Assembly: GCF_025245835.1 (NCBI RefSeq)
Contig: NZ_JAOBWS010000004.1
Span: forward strand, 219,887-283,886
Reading direction: 5' to 3'
Length of the DNA stretch: 64,000 nucleotides
DNA from: Rheinheimera sp. 4Y26
Lineage (GTDB): Bacteria; Pseudomonadota; Gammaproteobacteria; Enterobacterales; Alteromonadaceae
The translations under genes were made by a program, and so were the position numbers. Positions 56,355-64,000 of this stretch are shown here, one piece after another. The notes beneath the pieces were generated by a model. That model was not told the DNA's origin, searched no databases, and worked only from the letters and a program-made list of their open reading frames with translations. The stretch's first letter is position 1, and each line of letters opens with the position of its first letter.

Positions 56355-58265
56355 TCAGACCCGGTTTTTGATTTCTGTCGTCAGCTTGTCAACAAAAGCT
56401 GCAATAGTCATCTTACCGAGGTCTTCGCCTTTGCGTGTTCTCAGTGCTAAATCGCCGGCTTCAACTTCTTTGTCGCCAACAACCACTAAATACGGAACAC
56501 GAGACAGCGTGTGCTCGCGGATTTTAAAGCCTATCTTCTCATTTCTCAAGTCAGAAGTTGCTCTAATACCGTGAGATTTGAAAGTTTTTACTAATTGCTG
56601 GGCATATTCGGCCTGATTGTCGGTAATATTCATCACCACAACCTGAGTTGGCGCTAACCATGCCGGCATAAAACCTGCGTATTCTTCAATTAAAATACCG
56701 ATAAAACGCTCCAGCGAACCTAAAATGGCGCGATGGATCATCACCGGAATTTGTTTTTCGCCGTTTTCCGCCACATAAGAGGCGCCTAAACGGGCTGGCA
56801 TTGAAAAATCGAGTTGCACGGTACCACATTGCCAGGCTCTGTCCAGACAATCGTGTAAGGTAAATTCGATTTTTGGACCATAAAACGCACCTTCACCAGG
56901 TAAGTACTGGAATTCAATGCCTTTACTGGTCAGAACGTCAGCCAGTGCTTTTTCGGCTTTGTCCCAGATTTCATCAGAACCTACGCGTTTTTCCGGCCGG
57001 GTCGACAATTTCACCACAATTTTATCAAAACCGAAGGTTTGATAAGTCTGATATACCATGTCGATACAAGCGCCCACTTCGGCTTCTATTTGCTCTTCAG
57101 TACAGAAAATGTGCGCGTCGTCCTGGGTAAAACCACGTACCCGCATTAAACCGTGTAACGAACCTGAAGGCTCATTACGATGACAACAACCAAACTCGGC
57201 CATCCGCAGCGGTAAATCGCGGTAAGACTTTAAGCCCTGGTTAAAAATCTGCACGTGACCCGGGCAGTTCATCGGTTTAATTGCGTATTCGCGTTTCTCT
57301 GACTCGGTGGTAAACATGGCACTGGAGTATTTATCCCAGTGACCTGACTTCTCCCACAAAGAGCGGTCCATCATCAGCGGGCCTTTGACTTCGTCATAAT
57401 CAAATGAACGCAATTTCTCCCGGACAAATTTTTCCAGCTCAGTGTAAATAGTCCAGCCGTCGTTATGCCAGAACACCATACCCGGCGCTTCTTCCTGCCA
57501 GTGGAATAAATCCAGTGCTTTACCAATTTTACGGTGGTCGCGTTTTTCTGCTTCTTCTAACCGGGTCAAATAAGCAGCCAGCTGCTTTTTATCGGCCCAT
57601 GCAGTGCCGTAAATACGTTGCAGCATTTTGTTTTTTGAGTCACCACGCCAGTATGCACCCGCCACTTTCATAATTTTGAAGTGTTGGCAAAAACGCATAT
57701 TTGGCACGTGTGGACCACGGCACATATCGATGTATTCTTCGTGATGGTATAAACCCGGCTGGTCGTCTTTGGCGACATTCTGCTCGAGAATTTCCATTTT
57801 GTAGCTTTCGCCACGCGCTTTGAAGGTGTCGTAAGCCTGTTGCCAGCTCACTTTTTTCTTCACAACGTCATATTCAGTTTTGGCCAGCTGCAGCATACGC
57901 TCTTCGAGCGCTGCTAAGTCTTCAGCACTGATAGCCCGGTCTAAATCAACATCATAATAAAAGCCGTTGTCGATGACAGGACCAATCGCCATTTTGACAT
58001 TTGGCCAGAGTTGTTTAATGGCATGTCCCAGCAAGTGGGCGCAAGAGTGGCGCAAAATTTCCAGGCCCTCTTCGTCTTTACTGGTGACAATAGACAGTTT
58101 GCTGTCACGGTCAATTATTTCGCAGGCGTCTACCAATACACCGTCAATTTTGCCGGCGATAGTGGCTTTGGCAAGACCAGGACCAATGTCTTTGGCAACG
58201 TCTAATACAGATAAAGGGGCTTCAAAAACGCGCTGACTTCCGTCAGGCAGAGTAATAACTGGCAT
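56355..58265 (-). CDS. thrS: Threonyl-tRNA synthetase
   Basis: The 636-aa class II synthetase has an N-terminal TGS domain ([14 protein letters not shown]), an editing domain with [16 protein letters not shown] and the H/C motif in CRGPHVPN, and a catalytic domain with zinc ligands in [13 protein letters not shown] and motif 2 [28 protein letters not shown]. The anticodon-binding domain closes the protein ([26 protein letters not shown]). ATG 58265 has AAGGAA upstream; the frame extends to 58316 but that is the operator region. The leader carries two anticodon-arm mimics, so autoregulation as in E. coli is likely. Confidence 0.98.
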   Translation of the reverse strand: MPVITLPDGSQRVFEAPLSVLDVAKDIGPGLAKATIAGKIDGVLVDACEIIDRDSKLSIVTSKDEEGLEILRHSCAHLLGHAIKQLWPNVKMAIGPVIDNGFYYDVDLDRAISAEDLAALEERMLQLAKTEYDVVKKKVSWQQAYDTFKARGESYKMEILEQNVAKDDQPGLYHHEEYIDMCRGPHVPNMRFCQHFKIMKVAGAYWRGDSKNKMLQRIYGTAWADKKQLAAYLTRLEEAEKRDHRKIGKALDLFHWQEEAPGMVFWHNDGWTIYTELEKFVREKLRSFDYDEVKGPLMMDRSLWEKSGHWDKYSSAMFTTESEKREYAIKPMNCPGHVQIFNQGLKSYRDLPLRMAEFGCCHRNEPSGSLHGLMRVRGFTQDDAHIFCTEEQIEAEVGACIDMVYQTYQTFGFDKIVVKLSTRPEKRVGSDEIWDKAEKALADVLTSKGIEFQYLPGEGAFYGPKIEFTLHDCLDRAWQCGTVQLDFSMPARLGASYVAENGEKQIPVMIHRAILGSLERFIGILIEEYAGFMPAWLAPTQVVVMNITDNQAEYAQQLVKTFKSHGIRATSDLRNEKIGFKIREHTLSRVPYLVVVGDKEVEAGDLALRTRKGEDLGKMTIAAFVDKLTTEIKNRV

Positions 58266-58283
58266 GTCATTTTCCTTACAGTG

Positions 58284-58304
58284 GTGGCCCATACCAAGGG
58301 ACAC
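58284..58304 (-). promoter_or_regulatory. thrS operator hairpin 1: tRNA-Thr anticodon-arm mimic with GGU loop
   Basis: On the minus strand GTGTCCC (58304-58298) pairs with GGGCCAC (58290-58284) except for one central T-C mismatch, enclosing the seven-base loop TTGGTAT. Read as a tRNA anticodon loop this is N-U-GGU-A-N, where GGU is a threonine anticodon. The hairpin lies 19-39 bases upstream of the thrS start, close to the place of the E. coli thrS operator domain 2. Confidence 0.75.
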
Positions 58305-58338
58305 TTGTTTTATCAAATCTGAGTGGATGCCTGATGGT

Positions 58339-58362
58339 GTTCAACCATACGAACGGTTAAAC
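58339..58362 (-). promoter_or_regulatory. thrS operator hairpin 2: tRNA-Thr anticodon-arm mimic with CGU loop
   Basis: GTTTAACC (58362-58355) pairs with GGTTGAAC (58346-58339), eight pairs including one G-U, around the loop GTTCGTAT. After a bulged or extra G the loop reads U-U-CGU-A-U, with CGU the second threonine anticodon. It sits 74-97 bases upstream of the thrS start, near the position of E. coli operator domain 4, with about 34 unpaired bases between the two hairpins. Confidence 0.7.
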
Positions 58363-58538
58363 CAACAATTGCCGGCACGTAGCTGGCAATTATCAGCCAA
58401 AAAGCGTCGTTATCTTACTGGCACAATGGCGCTCAGGCAAGGGTGTTGCTGCTGCGTATAACAACTCCACTTTGGCCAAATTTGCACCATACTACTGATA
58501 TCCCCTGCTTTATTCCCAGACAACACCGGAGTTTATTC

Positions 58539-59399
58539 ATGTGGCAAGCACTCGCAGAACAAATCAGCGCCGAATTACAGTGTGATTTTAAGGTTGAACA
58601 AAAACACCAGCTGTCCACCCACTCCGGCAATATGTTGTATCACCTCAAAGGTCAGGAGTTAGAGTTTTTTGTCAAACTGAATCAACGTGAGGTGCTGGAC
58701 AGTTTTGACACCGAGGCGCTTAGCATTGGGGCACTGACACAGCGTCAATGTGTCCGCCTGCCCAAGGTGATCTGCGCTGGCCAAACCCTGGATAAATCCT
58801 TTCTGGTGCTGGAATATTTGCCTATGACCAATGCTCATCCTTATGGCTGGCAGGCACTTGGCCATCAACTGGCTTTTTTACATCAGGCAGACGATCAGGC
58901 CATGTATGGTTTTGATTGGGATAATTATTTAAGCGCCACCATGCAGCCGAACCAGTGGCAGGCCAATTGGTCGACTTTTTTTTCCGAGCAACGTATAGGC
59001 TGGTTATTACAACTTTTAGCCGAACAACATCAGGAATTTGGTGACATTGATAAAATAGTGGAACGGGTGCGCCAGCAATTGCATGGCCATCAGCCCAAAC
59101 CTGCGCTGCTACATGGGGAACTGGTGCGCGGCAACATCGGCTTTTTATCGGAAGTACCGGTGTTATTTGACCCAGCCAGCTATTTTGGTGATCGGGAAAC
59201 AGATTTGGCCTACAGCCAGATGTTCGACCCTTTGCCTGACAGTTTTTTTAATGCATACAATCAGGTGTACCCGCTCGACAGCAATTACGAAGACAGGAAA
59301 GATCTTTATAATCTGTATCATTTATTGCACCATGCGTATATCCGTGGCGGTCGTTACAGCTGGCAAGCCAGAGATTTGATCCGTCAACGTTTGTTGTAA
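58539..59399 (+). CDS. Fructosamine kinase family protein with altered catalytic motif
   Basis: The 286-aa protein matches the fructosamine-3-kinase/YniA family: STHSGNMLYHLKG, FFVKLNQRE with the ATP-binding lysine, FLVLEYLPM, GWQALGHQLAFLHQ, VLFDPASYFGDRETDLAYSQMF (Mg-binding Asp at about 211). The catalytic loop, normally HGDLWxGN, reads HGELVRGN (residues 192-199), replacing the catalytic Asp by Glu and the Trp by Val. It may be a weak or altered kinase. As in E. coli yniA-yniC, it is followed by an HxpB-type phosphatase gene, and it is divergent from thrS. ATG 58539 has CGGAG upstream. Confidence 0.88.
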   Translation: MWQALAEQISAELQCDFKVEQKHQLSTHSGNMLYHLKGQELEFFVKLNQREVLDSFDTEALSIGALTQRQCVRLPKVICAGQTLDKSFLVLEYLPMTNAHPYGWQALGHQLAFLHQADDQAMYGFDWDNYLSATMQPNQWQANWSTFFSEQRIGWLLQLLAEQHQEFGDIDKIVERVRQQLHGHQPKPALLHGELVRGNIGFLSEVPVLFDPASYFGDRETDLAYSQMFDPLPDSFFNAYNQVYPLDSNYEDRKDLYNLYHLLHHAYIRGGRYSWQARDLIRQRLL

Positions 59400-59422
59400 G
59401 CTTTTTAAATTATGGATAACTG

Positions 59423-60070
59423 ATGATCCAAGCTGTCATTTTTGATCTGGACGGCTTGTTGCTCGACTCAGAAAACTTCTGGCAACAAGCTGAATATACA
59501 ATCTTTTCTTCCCTTGGCGTACCGCTCAAACCTGAAGACACTGCACAAACGCTGGGCTGGCGCTGTGATAATGTGGTGCAGCACTGGTATCAGCATTTTG
59601 CCTGGCAAGGCCCCACTCAGGCGGAAGTGGCCGATATGATTATTGAGCGGGTTATCGGCATGATCATCAGCAAAGGCAAACTGATGCCGGGCGCTCTTGA
59701 TGCGCTGAAGTTGTGCCAGTCGCTCAAACTGCCGATGGCTCTGGCCACTTCATCAAACCACAAAATGATGCTGGCCATTTTGCAGCATTTTGATCTACAA
59801 AACTTTTTTCAGGCAACCTGCTCGGCTGAATTTTTACCACTGGCAAAACCTCATCCGCAGGTCTATCTCAATGCGGCCGCTGCTTTAAACGTACCGCCAC
59901 AACAATGTCTGGCTCTGGAAGACAGTGTCACAGGTCTGATTGCTGCCAAAGCGGCCCGGATGCGCTGTATTGCAGTGCCGGATAGCGCACATCGCCATGC
60001 TCCGGGTTATGCCATTGCTGACCTGGTACTTCAATCGCTGACTGAACTACATCCGGAGCATTTGCGATAA
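59423..60070 (+). CDS. hxpB: HAD sugar phosphatase, HxpB (YniC)-like
   Basis: The 215-aa HAD phosphatase has FDLDGLLLDSENFW (nucleophile and acid Asp), ALATSSNHKMM (motif II), LAKPHPQVYLNAA (motif III) and ALEDSVTGLIAAKAARMRCI (motif IV). This last stretch closely resembles YniC/HxpB, a phosphatase of 2-deoxyglucose-6-phosphate and other hexose phosphates. It follows the YniA-like gene by 23 bp, the E. coli order. A link to removal of sugar-derived damage products is inferred. Confidence 0.88.
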   Translation: MIQAVIFDLDGLLLDSENFWQQAEYTIFSSLGVPLKPEDTAQTLGWRCDNVVQHWYQHFAWQGPTQAEVADMIIERVIGMIISKGKLMPGALDALKLCQSLKLPMALATSSNHKMMLAILQHFDLQNFFQATCSAEFLPLAKPHPQVYLNAAAALNVPPQQCLALEDSVTGLIAAKAARMRCIAVPDSAHRHAPGYAIADLVLQSLTELHPEHLR

Positions 60071-60125
60071 CACCGTCTTGCGCCTGACAAGTTTCACTGC
60101 AATATGGCTGCGATATGAGGGCGGG

Positions 60126-60155
60126 CTGACATAACAGCGAATTAGCGCCTACACT
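60126..60155 (+). promoter_or_regulatory. Candidate promoter of the CPXCG gene
   Basis: CTGACA (60126-60131), 18 bp, TACACT (60150-60155). It lies in the 153-bp gap after hxpB. Confidence 0.35.
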
Positions 60156-60223
60156 AGTGAGGATTGGCTAAGCCCGTGCATCAATGGCAACGGCAATATA
60201 CAACAATACGTCTGGAGGATATG

Positions 60224-60424
60224 ATGGACTTGATTAACAAAACCATTATCTGCCCGTTTTGTGGCCACCCGACCCATATCACGCTCGATGTCAGCGGTGA
60301 AGATCAGGACGATTTTGAAGATTGCAGCAACTGCTGCAACCCTATCCATATTAAAACGCACAAAGATGAAGCGCACCGCAGCGTGCAGGTGTTTATCGAC
60401 GCCGATGACGAGCAGATTTATTAA
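60224..60424 (+). CDS. CPXCG-motif cysteine-rich small zinc-binding protein
   Basis: The 66-aa protein has four cysteines in two pairs, IICPFCGH and DCSNCCNP, forming a probable zinc ribbon, followed by acidic and His-rich residues (KTHKDEAHRSVQVFIDADDEQIY). This corresponds to the CPXCG family of unknown function in gammaproteobacteria. Tandem ATGs at 60221 and 60224 occur; GGAGG five bases before the second favours it. The upstream open frame to 60164 is not supported. Confidence 0.85.
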   Translation: MDLINKTIICPFCGHPTHITLDVSGEDQDDFEDCSNCCNPIHIKTHKDEAHRSVQVFIDADDEQIY

Positions 60425-60500
60425 TAAAAGCTGCAAAGGTGCAGCAGCCTAAGTGCTGCCGCCTCTGCTTGCATGCGCCTGATAGTGATCGGATTAAATG

Positions 60501-61145
60501 TTACTGAATCAAACCGCGCTCAGCCAGCATACGTTCCACACTTTGCACTATGGTGTAACTTTGCTGGTCAATTTCGATATTCACCCAGTCACCACACTGA
60601 CGTTTACCAAGATTAGTTACGGCTAAAGTTTCCGGTATTAAATGCAGCGAAAACACACAGCTTTGGTCGGCATTAAGTTGCAGCTGCCCTACTGTCAGGC
60701 TGATGCCGTCAATGGCAATAAAACCTTTGCTAAACACATAACTGCCAAAAGGCGCAGGCAACTGCAGCTGCATAGCACAATTGTTCTCTGTTTTGTTGAT
60801 ATCGATAATCTGCGCCGTGGTATGGATATGGCCCGATAAAATATGGCCACCCAGCTCTTTGCCAATAGTTAAAGAGCGCTCAAAATTAACCAAATCCCCG
60901 ATTTTTAATAAGCCAAGGTTAGTCAGGCGCAGCGTTTCGTCAATCACATCAAAACTGACGTGACCTTCACTATCATTGGCAGTAAAACCCACCACGGTTA
61001 AACAAGTGCCGTTAATGGCAATACTGGCGCCCTGCTCCAGCAAAGTCAGATAAGGTGCTGCAACTTTAAGCTGTAACTGACGAAAACCTGGCTGGTCCTG
61101 GATTTTGTCGACAATGGCCTGAGTCTGAACTATTCCGGTAAACAT
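60501..61145 (-). CDS. ribE: Riboflavin synthase, alpha subunit
   Basis: The 214-aa enzyme has two tandem lumazine-binding domains: MFTGIVQTQAIVDK with SIAINGTCLTVVGF in the first, and NFERSLTIGKELGGHILSGHIHTTAQI with FIAIDGISLTVGQLQ in the second. It converts two 6,7-dimethyl-8-ribityllumazine molecules to riboflavin. ATG 61145 follows AGGGG; a GTG before it is less likely. It is alone here, divergent from the MATE gene, with no FMN riboswitch visible in the 78-bp gap. Confidence 0.95.
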   Translation of the reverse strand: MFTGIVQTQAIVDKIQDQPGFRQLQLKVAAPYLTLLEQGASIAINGTCLTVVGFTANDSEGHVSFDVIDETLRLTNLGLLKIGDLVNFERSLTIGKELGGHILSGHIHTTAQIIDINKTENNCAMQLQLPAPFGSYVFSKGFIAIDGISLTVGQLQLNADQSCVFSLHLIPETLAVTNLGKRQCGDWVNIEIDQQSYTIVQSVERMLAERGLIQ

Positions 61146-61223
61146 CACTGCCCCTGTTTGTGCTAAATTAACCGCTGTTTCGCGCCGAAAAAATCGCGTC
61201 TAATCCGTCTGTTGTGAGTTGCC

Positions 61224-62624
61224 ATGTTACCTTTTTCCCGCTTTGAAGCCAAAACCATTCTGAAACTGTCTGGCCCTATAGTACTGGCGCAGCTGACTCA
61301 AACCATGATGTATGTGGTGGACACCCTGATGGCGGGTCGGGTCAGCCCTGTGGATATGGCCGGTATTGCTGTGGCATCTGCGTTGTGGCTACCAATTATT
61401 CTGACGTTTCAGGGACTCTTGCTGGCGCTCACACCAATGATTGCGCAGCATTATGGTGCCAGCCATAAAAAAGAAGTGACAGCCGTGACTTTGCAGGGCG
61501 CTTATCTTGCTTTTGCACTGGCTTTGCTGGTGTTTTTCTTGATGCAGTTTATTGCAGTGCCGGTTGGCATGATGGAGATGGACGATACGCTCAGGCAAAA
61601 AGCGCTGGATTATATGGCCTATATTGCCTGGGGTGTGTTCCCCGCCGCCGGTTATATGGTGCTGCGTAATTTATTTGAAGGCATTGGTTATACCAAAGCC
61701 ACCATGTGGATAAGCTTCGTTGGTATTTTAGTGAACATTCCGGCGAACTATATTTTTATCTATGGCAAGTTCGGCATGCCGGCGCTCGGAGGTGCCGGTT
61801 GTGGCGTGGCAACCTCTCTGGTGTTCCTGGCCCAGCTGCTGGCCATTAGTCTGTATGCGCTTAAAAGCGCCCGCACAGCGCCTTACCGACTGAAACTGCC
61901 TGACTACCAACCAAAAATCCGCGAGATTTGGCAAATCATCGCACTTGGCACCCCTATCGCTTTTGCCATGTTTTTTGAAGTCACTTTATTTGCCTGTATT
62001 CCGCTGATGATTGTGCATTTGGGCCCAACTGTGGTCGCGGCGCATCAGATTGCCAATAATTACAGTGCTTTAGTTTTTATGCTGCCACTCAGTATGGGCA
62101 TGGCGACCACTATTCGGGTCGGTCATCTGGCTGGAGCTATGGACGTGCGCGAACTTCGTACAGCCATCAGTACCGCGATAGTACTGGCGGTGATCATGGC
62201 TTTTGCGATTGCCGGCTTTACTTTCTTAACCCGCAGCTGGGTGGCCTCTTTATACACAACAGATGCCACTGTGATCGCCATGGCAAGTTCTATTCTAATC
62301 CTCGCCTGTTTTTACCAGATTTCCGATGCGATTCAGGTAGTGTCAAGCTGTGCACTGCGCGGCTTAAAATATACCAAACCAATATTTTTTATTACGCTGA
62401 TTGCTTACTGGCCTATAGGTTTTGGATTAGGCACAGTGCTTGGTCTGACCGACTGGCTCACCCCTAAAATGGGAGCGCACGGATTTTGGGTGGGCATTAT
62501 CGTCGGATTGACCGTTGCGGCCGTATTACTGGCCATAATCCTGAAACAGCAACTGCACCGGATAGAACATGGCCAACAACAAAACAACACCACAAAATCA
62601 GCAGCACCTGACAGCGCAGCCTGA
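61224..62624 (+). CDS. norM: MATE-family multidrug efflux protein (NorM-like)
   Basis: The 466-aa protein has 12 hydrophobic helices in two repeats: GPIVLAQLTQTMMYVVDTLMAGR starts the first and GTPIAFAMFFEVTLFACIPLMI the second. The motif PLSMGMATTIRVGHLAGAMD and the aspartates of helix 1 fit the NorM branch, Na+- or H+-coupled exporters of cationic compounds. The C-terminal tail (HGQQQNNTTKSAAPDSAA) is hydrophilic. The downstream DUF3080 gene overlaps its 3' end by 56 bp. Confidence 0.92.
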   Translation: MLPFSRFEAKTILKLSGPIVLAQLTQTMMYVVDTLMAGRVSPVDMAGIAVASALWLPIILTFQGLLLALTPMIAQHYGASHKKEVTAVTLQGAYLAFALALLVFFLMQFIAVPVGMMEMDDTLRQKALDYMAYIAWGVFPAAGYMVLRNLFEGIGYTKATMWISFVGILVNIPANYIFIYGKFGMPALGGAGCGVATSLVFLAQLLAISLYALKSARTAPYRLKLPDYQPKIREIWQIIALGTPIAFAMFFEVTLFACIPLMIVHLGPTVVAAHQIANNYSALVFMLPLSMGMATTIRVGHLAGAMDVRELRTAISTAIVLAVIMAFAIAGFTFLTRSWVASLYTTDATVIAMASSILILACFYQISDAIQVVSSCALRGLKYTKPIFFITLIAYWPIGFGLGTVLGLTDWLTPKMGAHGFWVGIIVGLTVAAVLLAIILKQQLHRIEHGQQQNNTTKSAAPDSAA

Positions 62625-63666
62625 TCTGCCGAGCGGGCAACTGTTTTACGCTTTGCTGCCGCTGTTGTTGTGTGTCACCCTCAATGGCTGCAGCAAGTCC
62701 GATGCCGAAGATTTATGGCTGGATTATCACAGCAGACTACAACGCATGTTGGCGCTGCCAGAGCTCGACGCTCAGCTTGCCGCAGTGCCTGAACTGCCAC
62801 AGGTGCGAACGCTTTATAAGCCACTACCAGACTCAAAACTGAATTTACTTGATCTGGTGGTGCTACGCCGCTGTGGTTTGCAGCAACTGGTGGCCGAGCG
62901 CAACAACAGCCTTGGCAAAACCATGACGGTTGCCAATCAGCTTGGTTATGAACTGCAGTTAATCAGTCAGCTCAAACCCTGCCTGCAGCATCCGGAGCTG
63001 GATGCTGACTTACAACAAAAACTGCAGCAAATTTATCTGGAAAAACAACAACAACTACCCGGGGTGCTGGCCAATTTCCTGCTGACCGATCAGACATTAC
63101 GCCAACAATTGCACGGCAGTCAGCGCGGCATAAAAAGCGGTGTCAGTATTACCACGACTTTGACGGCACTGGCGCAACTTGGCGACTTACAAGACAAGGT
63201 ACAAAAAGCGGACCTGGCCGCTCTTACAACCACTGATGCTGCTTTTATTAATCAACAGGTTGGCGCGCTATATCAAAGTCAGATACTGGCCGACTGGCAA
63301 TATAGCCTGAGAGTCAATAACAGCTGGCTCAGCGCACTGAATGCCCAACTTGATACTGTTGACCTTGACCTGTTTTGTAAACAACCTCAGGTCAAAGATA
63401 AAACAGAAATTCTCAACAACATTTTATTGCAGCAGTTTATTGGCAAAATTCAGCCCCGTTTGGCCGAACTGGATGGCATGAGTCAGCAATTGCAGCCCGC
63501 TTTAAACCGGATATATCAGCAAAGCCCGATAGCAACAGTTCTTTATCAGCGCACTGAAGCCCAGCATCAGGCGCTTAAACAACAACTCAGCCACCATGTC
63601 GCCTGGTGGCAACGTTTACAGCAGCATTGCCAGTTTAAAATTGCCGCTAAAACCGGGGAAAGCTGA
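62569..63666 (+). CDS. DUF3080 family lipoprotein
   Basis: The 365-aa protein begins at ATG 62569 inside the MATE gene in another frame. A lipobox lies in LLLCVTLNGCS (Cys about residue 41), after an unusually long 28-residue pre-region with few positive charges. LLDLVVLRRCGLQQLVAERNNSLGKTM is the signature of the DUF3080 family found in gammaproteobacteria. It is largely alpha-helical and Gln/Leu-rich. The position after a norM gene occurs in Shewanella-type genomes as I recall, but the function is unknown. Confidence 0.82.
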   Translation: MANNKTTPQNQQHLTAQPDLPSGQLFYALLPLLLCVTLNGCSKSDAEDLWLDYHSRLQRMLALPELDAQLAAVPELPQVRTLYKPLPDSKLNLLDLVVLRRCGLQQLVAERNNSLGKTMTVANQLGYELQLISQLKPCLQHPELDADLQQKLQQIYLEKQQQLPGVLANFLLTDQTLRQQLHGSQRGIKSGVSITTTLTALAQLGDLQDKVQKADLAALTTTDAAFINQQVGALYQSQILADWQYSLRVNNSWLSALNAQLDTVDLDLFCKQPQVKDKTEILNNILLQQFIGKIQPRLAELDGMSQQLQPALNRIYQQSPIATVLYQRTEAQHQALKQQLSHHVAWWQRLQQHCQFKIAAKTGES

Positions 63667-63724
63667 GCAGAGCTTAGATTTCGCACAAAATAACAGCGCT
63701 TGGCGGGGCTTGCCAAAAAATCAC

Positions 63725-63753
63725 TTGCAATAGCCTGGCCGCGAAAATACTAT
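63725..63753 (+). promoter_or_regulatory. Promoter of the tRNA-Val array
   Basis: TTGCAA (63725-63730), exactly 17 bp, TACTAT (63748-63753), followed by GC-rich AGCGTCCG. The G/C-rich discriminator is typical of stringently controlled stable-RNA promoters. RNA would start near 63760, about 36 bases before the tRNA. Confidence 0.75.
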
Positions 63754-63795
63754 AGCGTCCGTTGTCAAAACCACCTGGCGGTGGAATTGCAAAAT

Positions 63796-63872
63796 GCGTC
63801 CTTAGCTCAGTTGGTTAGAGCACCACCTTGACATGGTGGGGGTCGGTGGTTCGAGTCCACTAGGACGCACCA
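63796..63872 (+). tRNA. valV: tRNA-Val (anticodon GAC)
   Basis: The 77-base gene has acceptor arms GCGTCCT/AGGACGC, D-loop AGCTCAGTTGGTTAGAGC, an anticodon stem CCACC/GGTGG with loop TTGACAT (anticodon GAC), T-arm GGTGG-TTCGAGT-CCACT, and an encoded CCA end. It decodes GUC/GUU. It is the first of at least two near-identical copies. Confidence 0.98.
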
Positions 63873-63899
63873 ATTTTACAGCGCCCGCTGTAAAAATTG
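63871..63899 (+). other. Hairpin spacer between tRNA-Val copies
   Basis: CAATTTTACAGC-GCCC-GCTGTAAAAATTG forms a 12-bp stem with one bulged A that begins at the CCA end of the first tRNA. It probably marks the 3' processing region of the polycistronic tRNA transcript. Confidence 0.5.
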
Positions 63900-63928
63900 C
63901 GATAAAGTCTGACAATCACTGAAAAAAT

Positions 63929-64000
63929 GCGTCCTTAGCTCAGTTGGTTAGAGCACCACCTTGACATGGTGGGGGTCGGTGGTTCGAGTCCACTAGGACG
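63929..64000 (+). tRNA. tRNA-Val (anticodon GAC), second copy, cut by window end
   Basis: The first 72 of 77 bases match the copy at 63796-63867 without difference; only the last five bases fall outside. The array probably continues to the right. Confidence 0.95.

Noticed and set aside
61146..61223. Possible FMN riboswitch upstream of ribE
   Set aside because: The 78-bp gap is too short and none of the conserved RFN sequence elements is seen.
1..64000. CRISPR arrays, insertion sequences, prophage or toxin-antitoxin genes
   Set aside because: No regularly spaced repeats, transposase, integrase, phage structural or toxin-like proteins were seen; the window is mainly conserved core genes.

Overview
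The window is chromosomal DNA of a gammaproteobacterium of the Alteromonadales type. Gene orders such as yceD-rpmF-plsX-fabH-fabD-fabG-acpP-fabF-pabC-mltG-tmk-holB and thrS-infC-rpmI-rplT, together with a methylcitrate cluster and a LiuR-controlled leucine cluster, point to a marine or aquatic aerobe near Rheinheimera or Alishewanella. The genus is inference from gene order and protein resemblance recalled from memory; no search was run. I saw no prophage, insertion sequence, integron or CRISPR array. This is mainly core genome.

Layout. 1-3.4 kb (minus strand): a FadR-type GntR regulator, prpB, prpC and the start of acnD, the methylcitrate cycle for propionyl-CoA, with two TGTCGACA palindromes flanking a good promoter. 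3.4-3.85 kb: a gene-free stretch holding a candidate plus-strand small RNA. 3.85-14.9 kb (minus): a long fatty-acid and phospholipid synthesis cluster running from a near-consensus promoter at 14.82-14.85 kb through to holB, PilZ and a TatD-family nuclease. 14.9-21 kb: maf/yceF, a HAD phosphatase, rluC and, divergently, rne with a leader of roughly 450 nt. 21-25 kb (minus): hydrolase, flavin reductase, two membrane proteins (one a CPBP protease) and a methyltransferase, then purC (plus).

26.3-43.7 kb is the metabolic heart. A minus-strand valine/isobutyryl-CoA block (thiolase, mmsA, acyl-CoA dehydrogenase, enoyl-CoA hydratase, hydroxyisobutyryl-CoA hydrolase, mmsB, SDR) stands back to back with a plus-strand leucine block (liuR, liuA, liuB, liuC, liuD, liuE and both subunits of a 3-oxoacid CoA-transferase). 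LiuR-like 16-bp boxes face both blocks in the shared 426-bp intergenic region. The propionyl-CoA released by valine breakdown can feed the prp genes at the start of the window.

43.7-55 kb: miscellaneous genes (PH-domain membrane protein, beta-hydroxyacid dehydrogenase, glutathione peroxidase, D-lactate dehydrogenase), a secreted S9 peptidase divergent from a large TonB-dependent receptor, an NlpE/META lipoprotein and a small K+ channel. 55-58.5 kb (minus): thrS-infC-rpmI-rplT. Its control signals are visible in the bases: two tRNA-Thr anticodon-arm mimics in the thrS leader (loops carrying GGU and CGU), an AUU start for infC and a GCAA-capped hairpin before rpmI. 58.5-64 kb: a fructosamine-kinase-like protein with an altered catalytic motif, an HxpB-like phosphatase, a small zinc protein, riboflavin synthase, a MATE exporter, a DUF3080 lipoprotein and a tandem tRNA-Val(GAC) array cut by the window end.

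The best candidates for a second look are the thrS leader, the candidate sRNA at about 3.72-3.83 kb, the rne leader with its repeated GNRA hairpin, the nested inverted-repeat element at 36.60-36.72 kb, and the HGE (not HGD) kinase. I found no clearly new multi-gene system.
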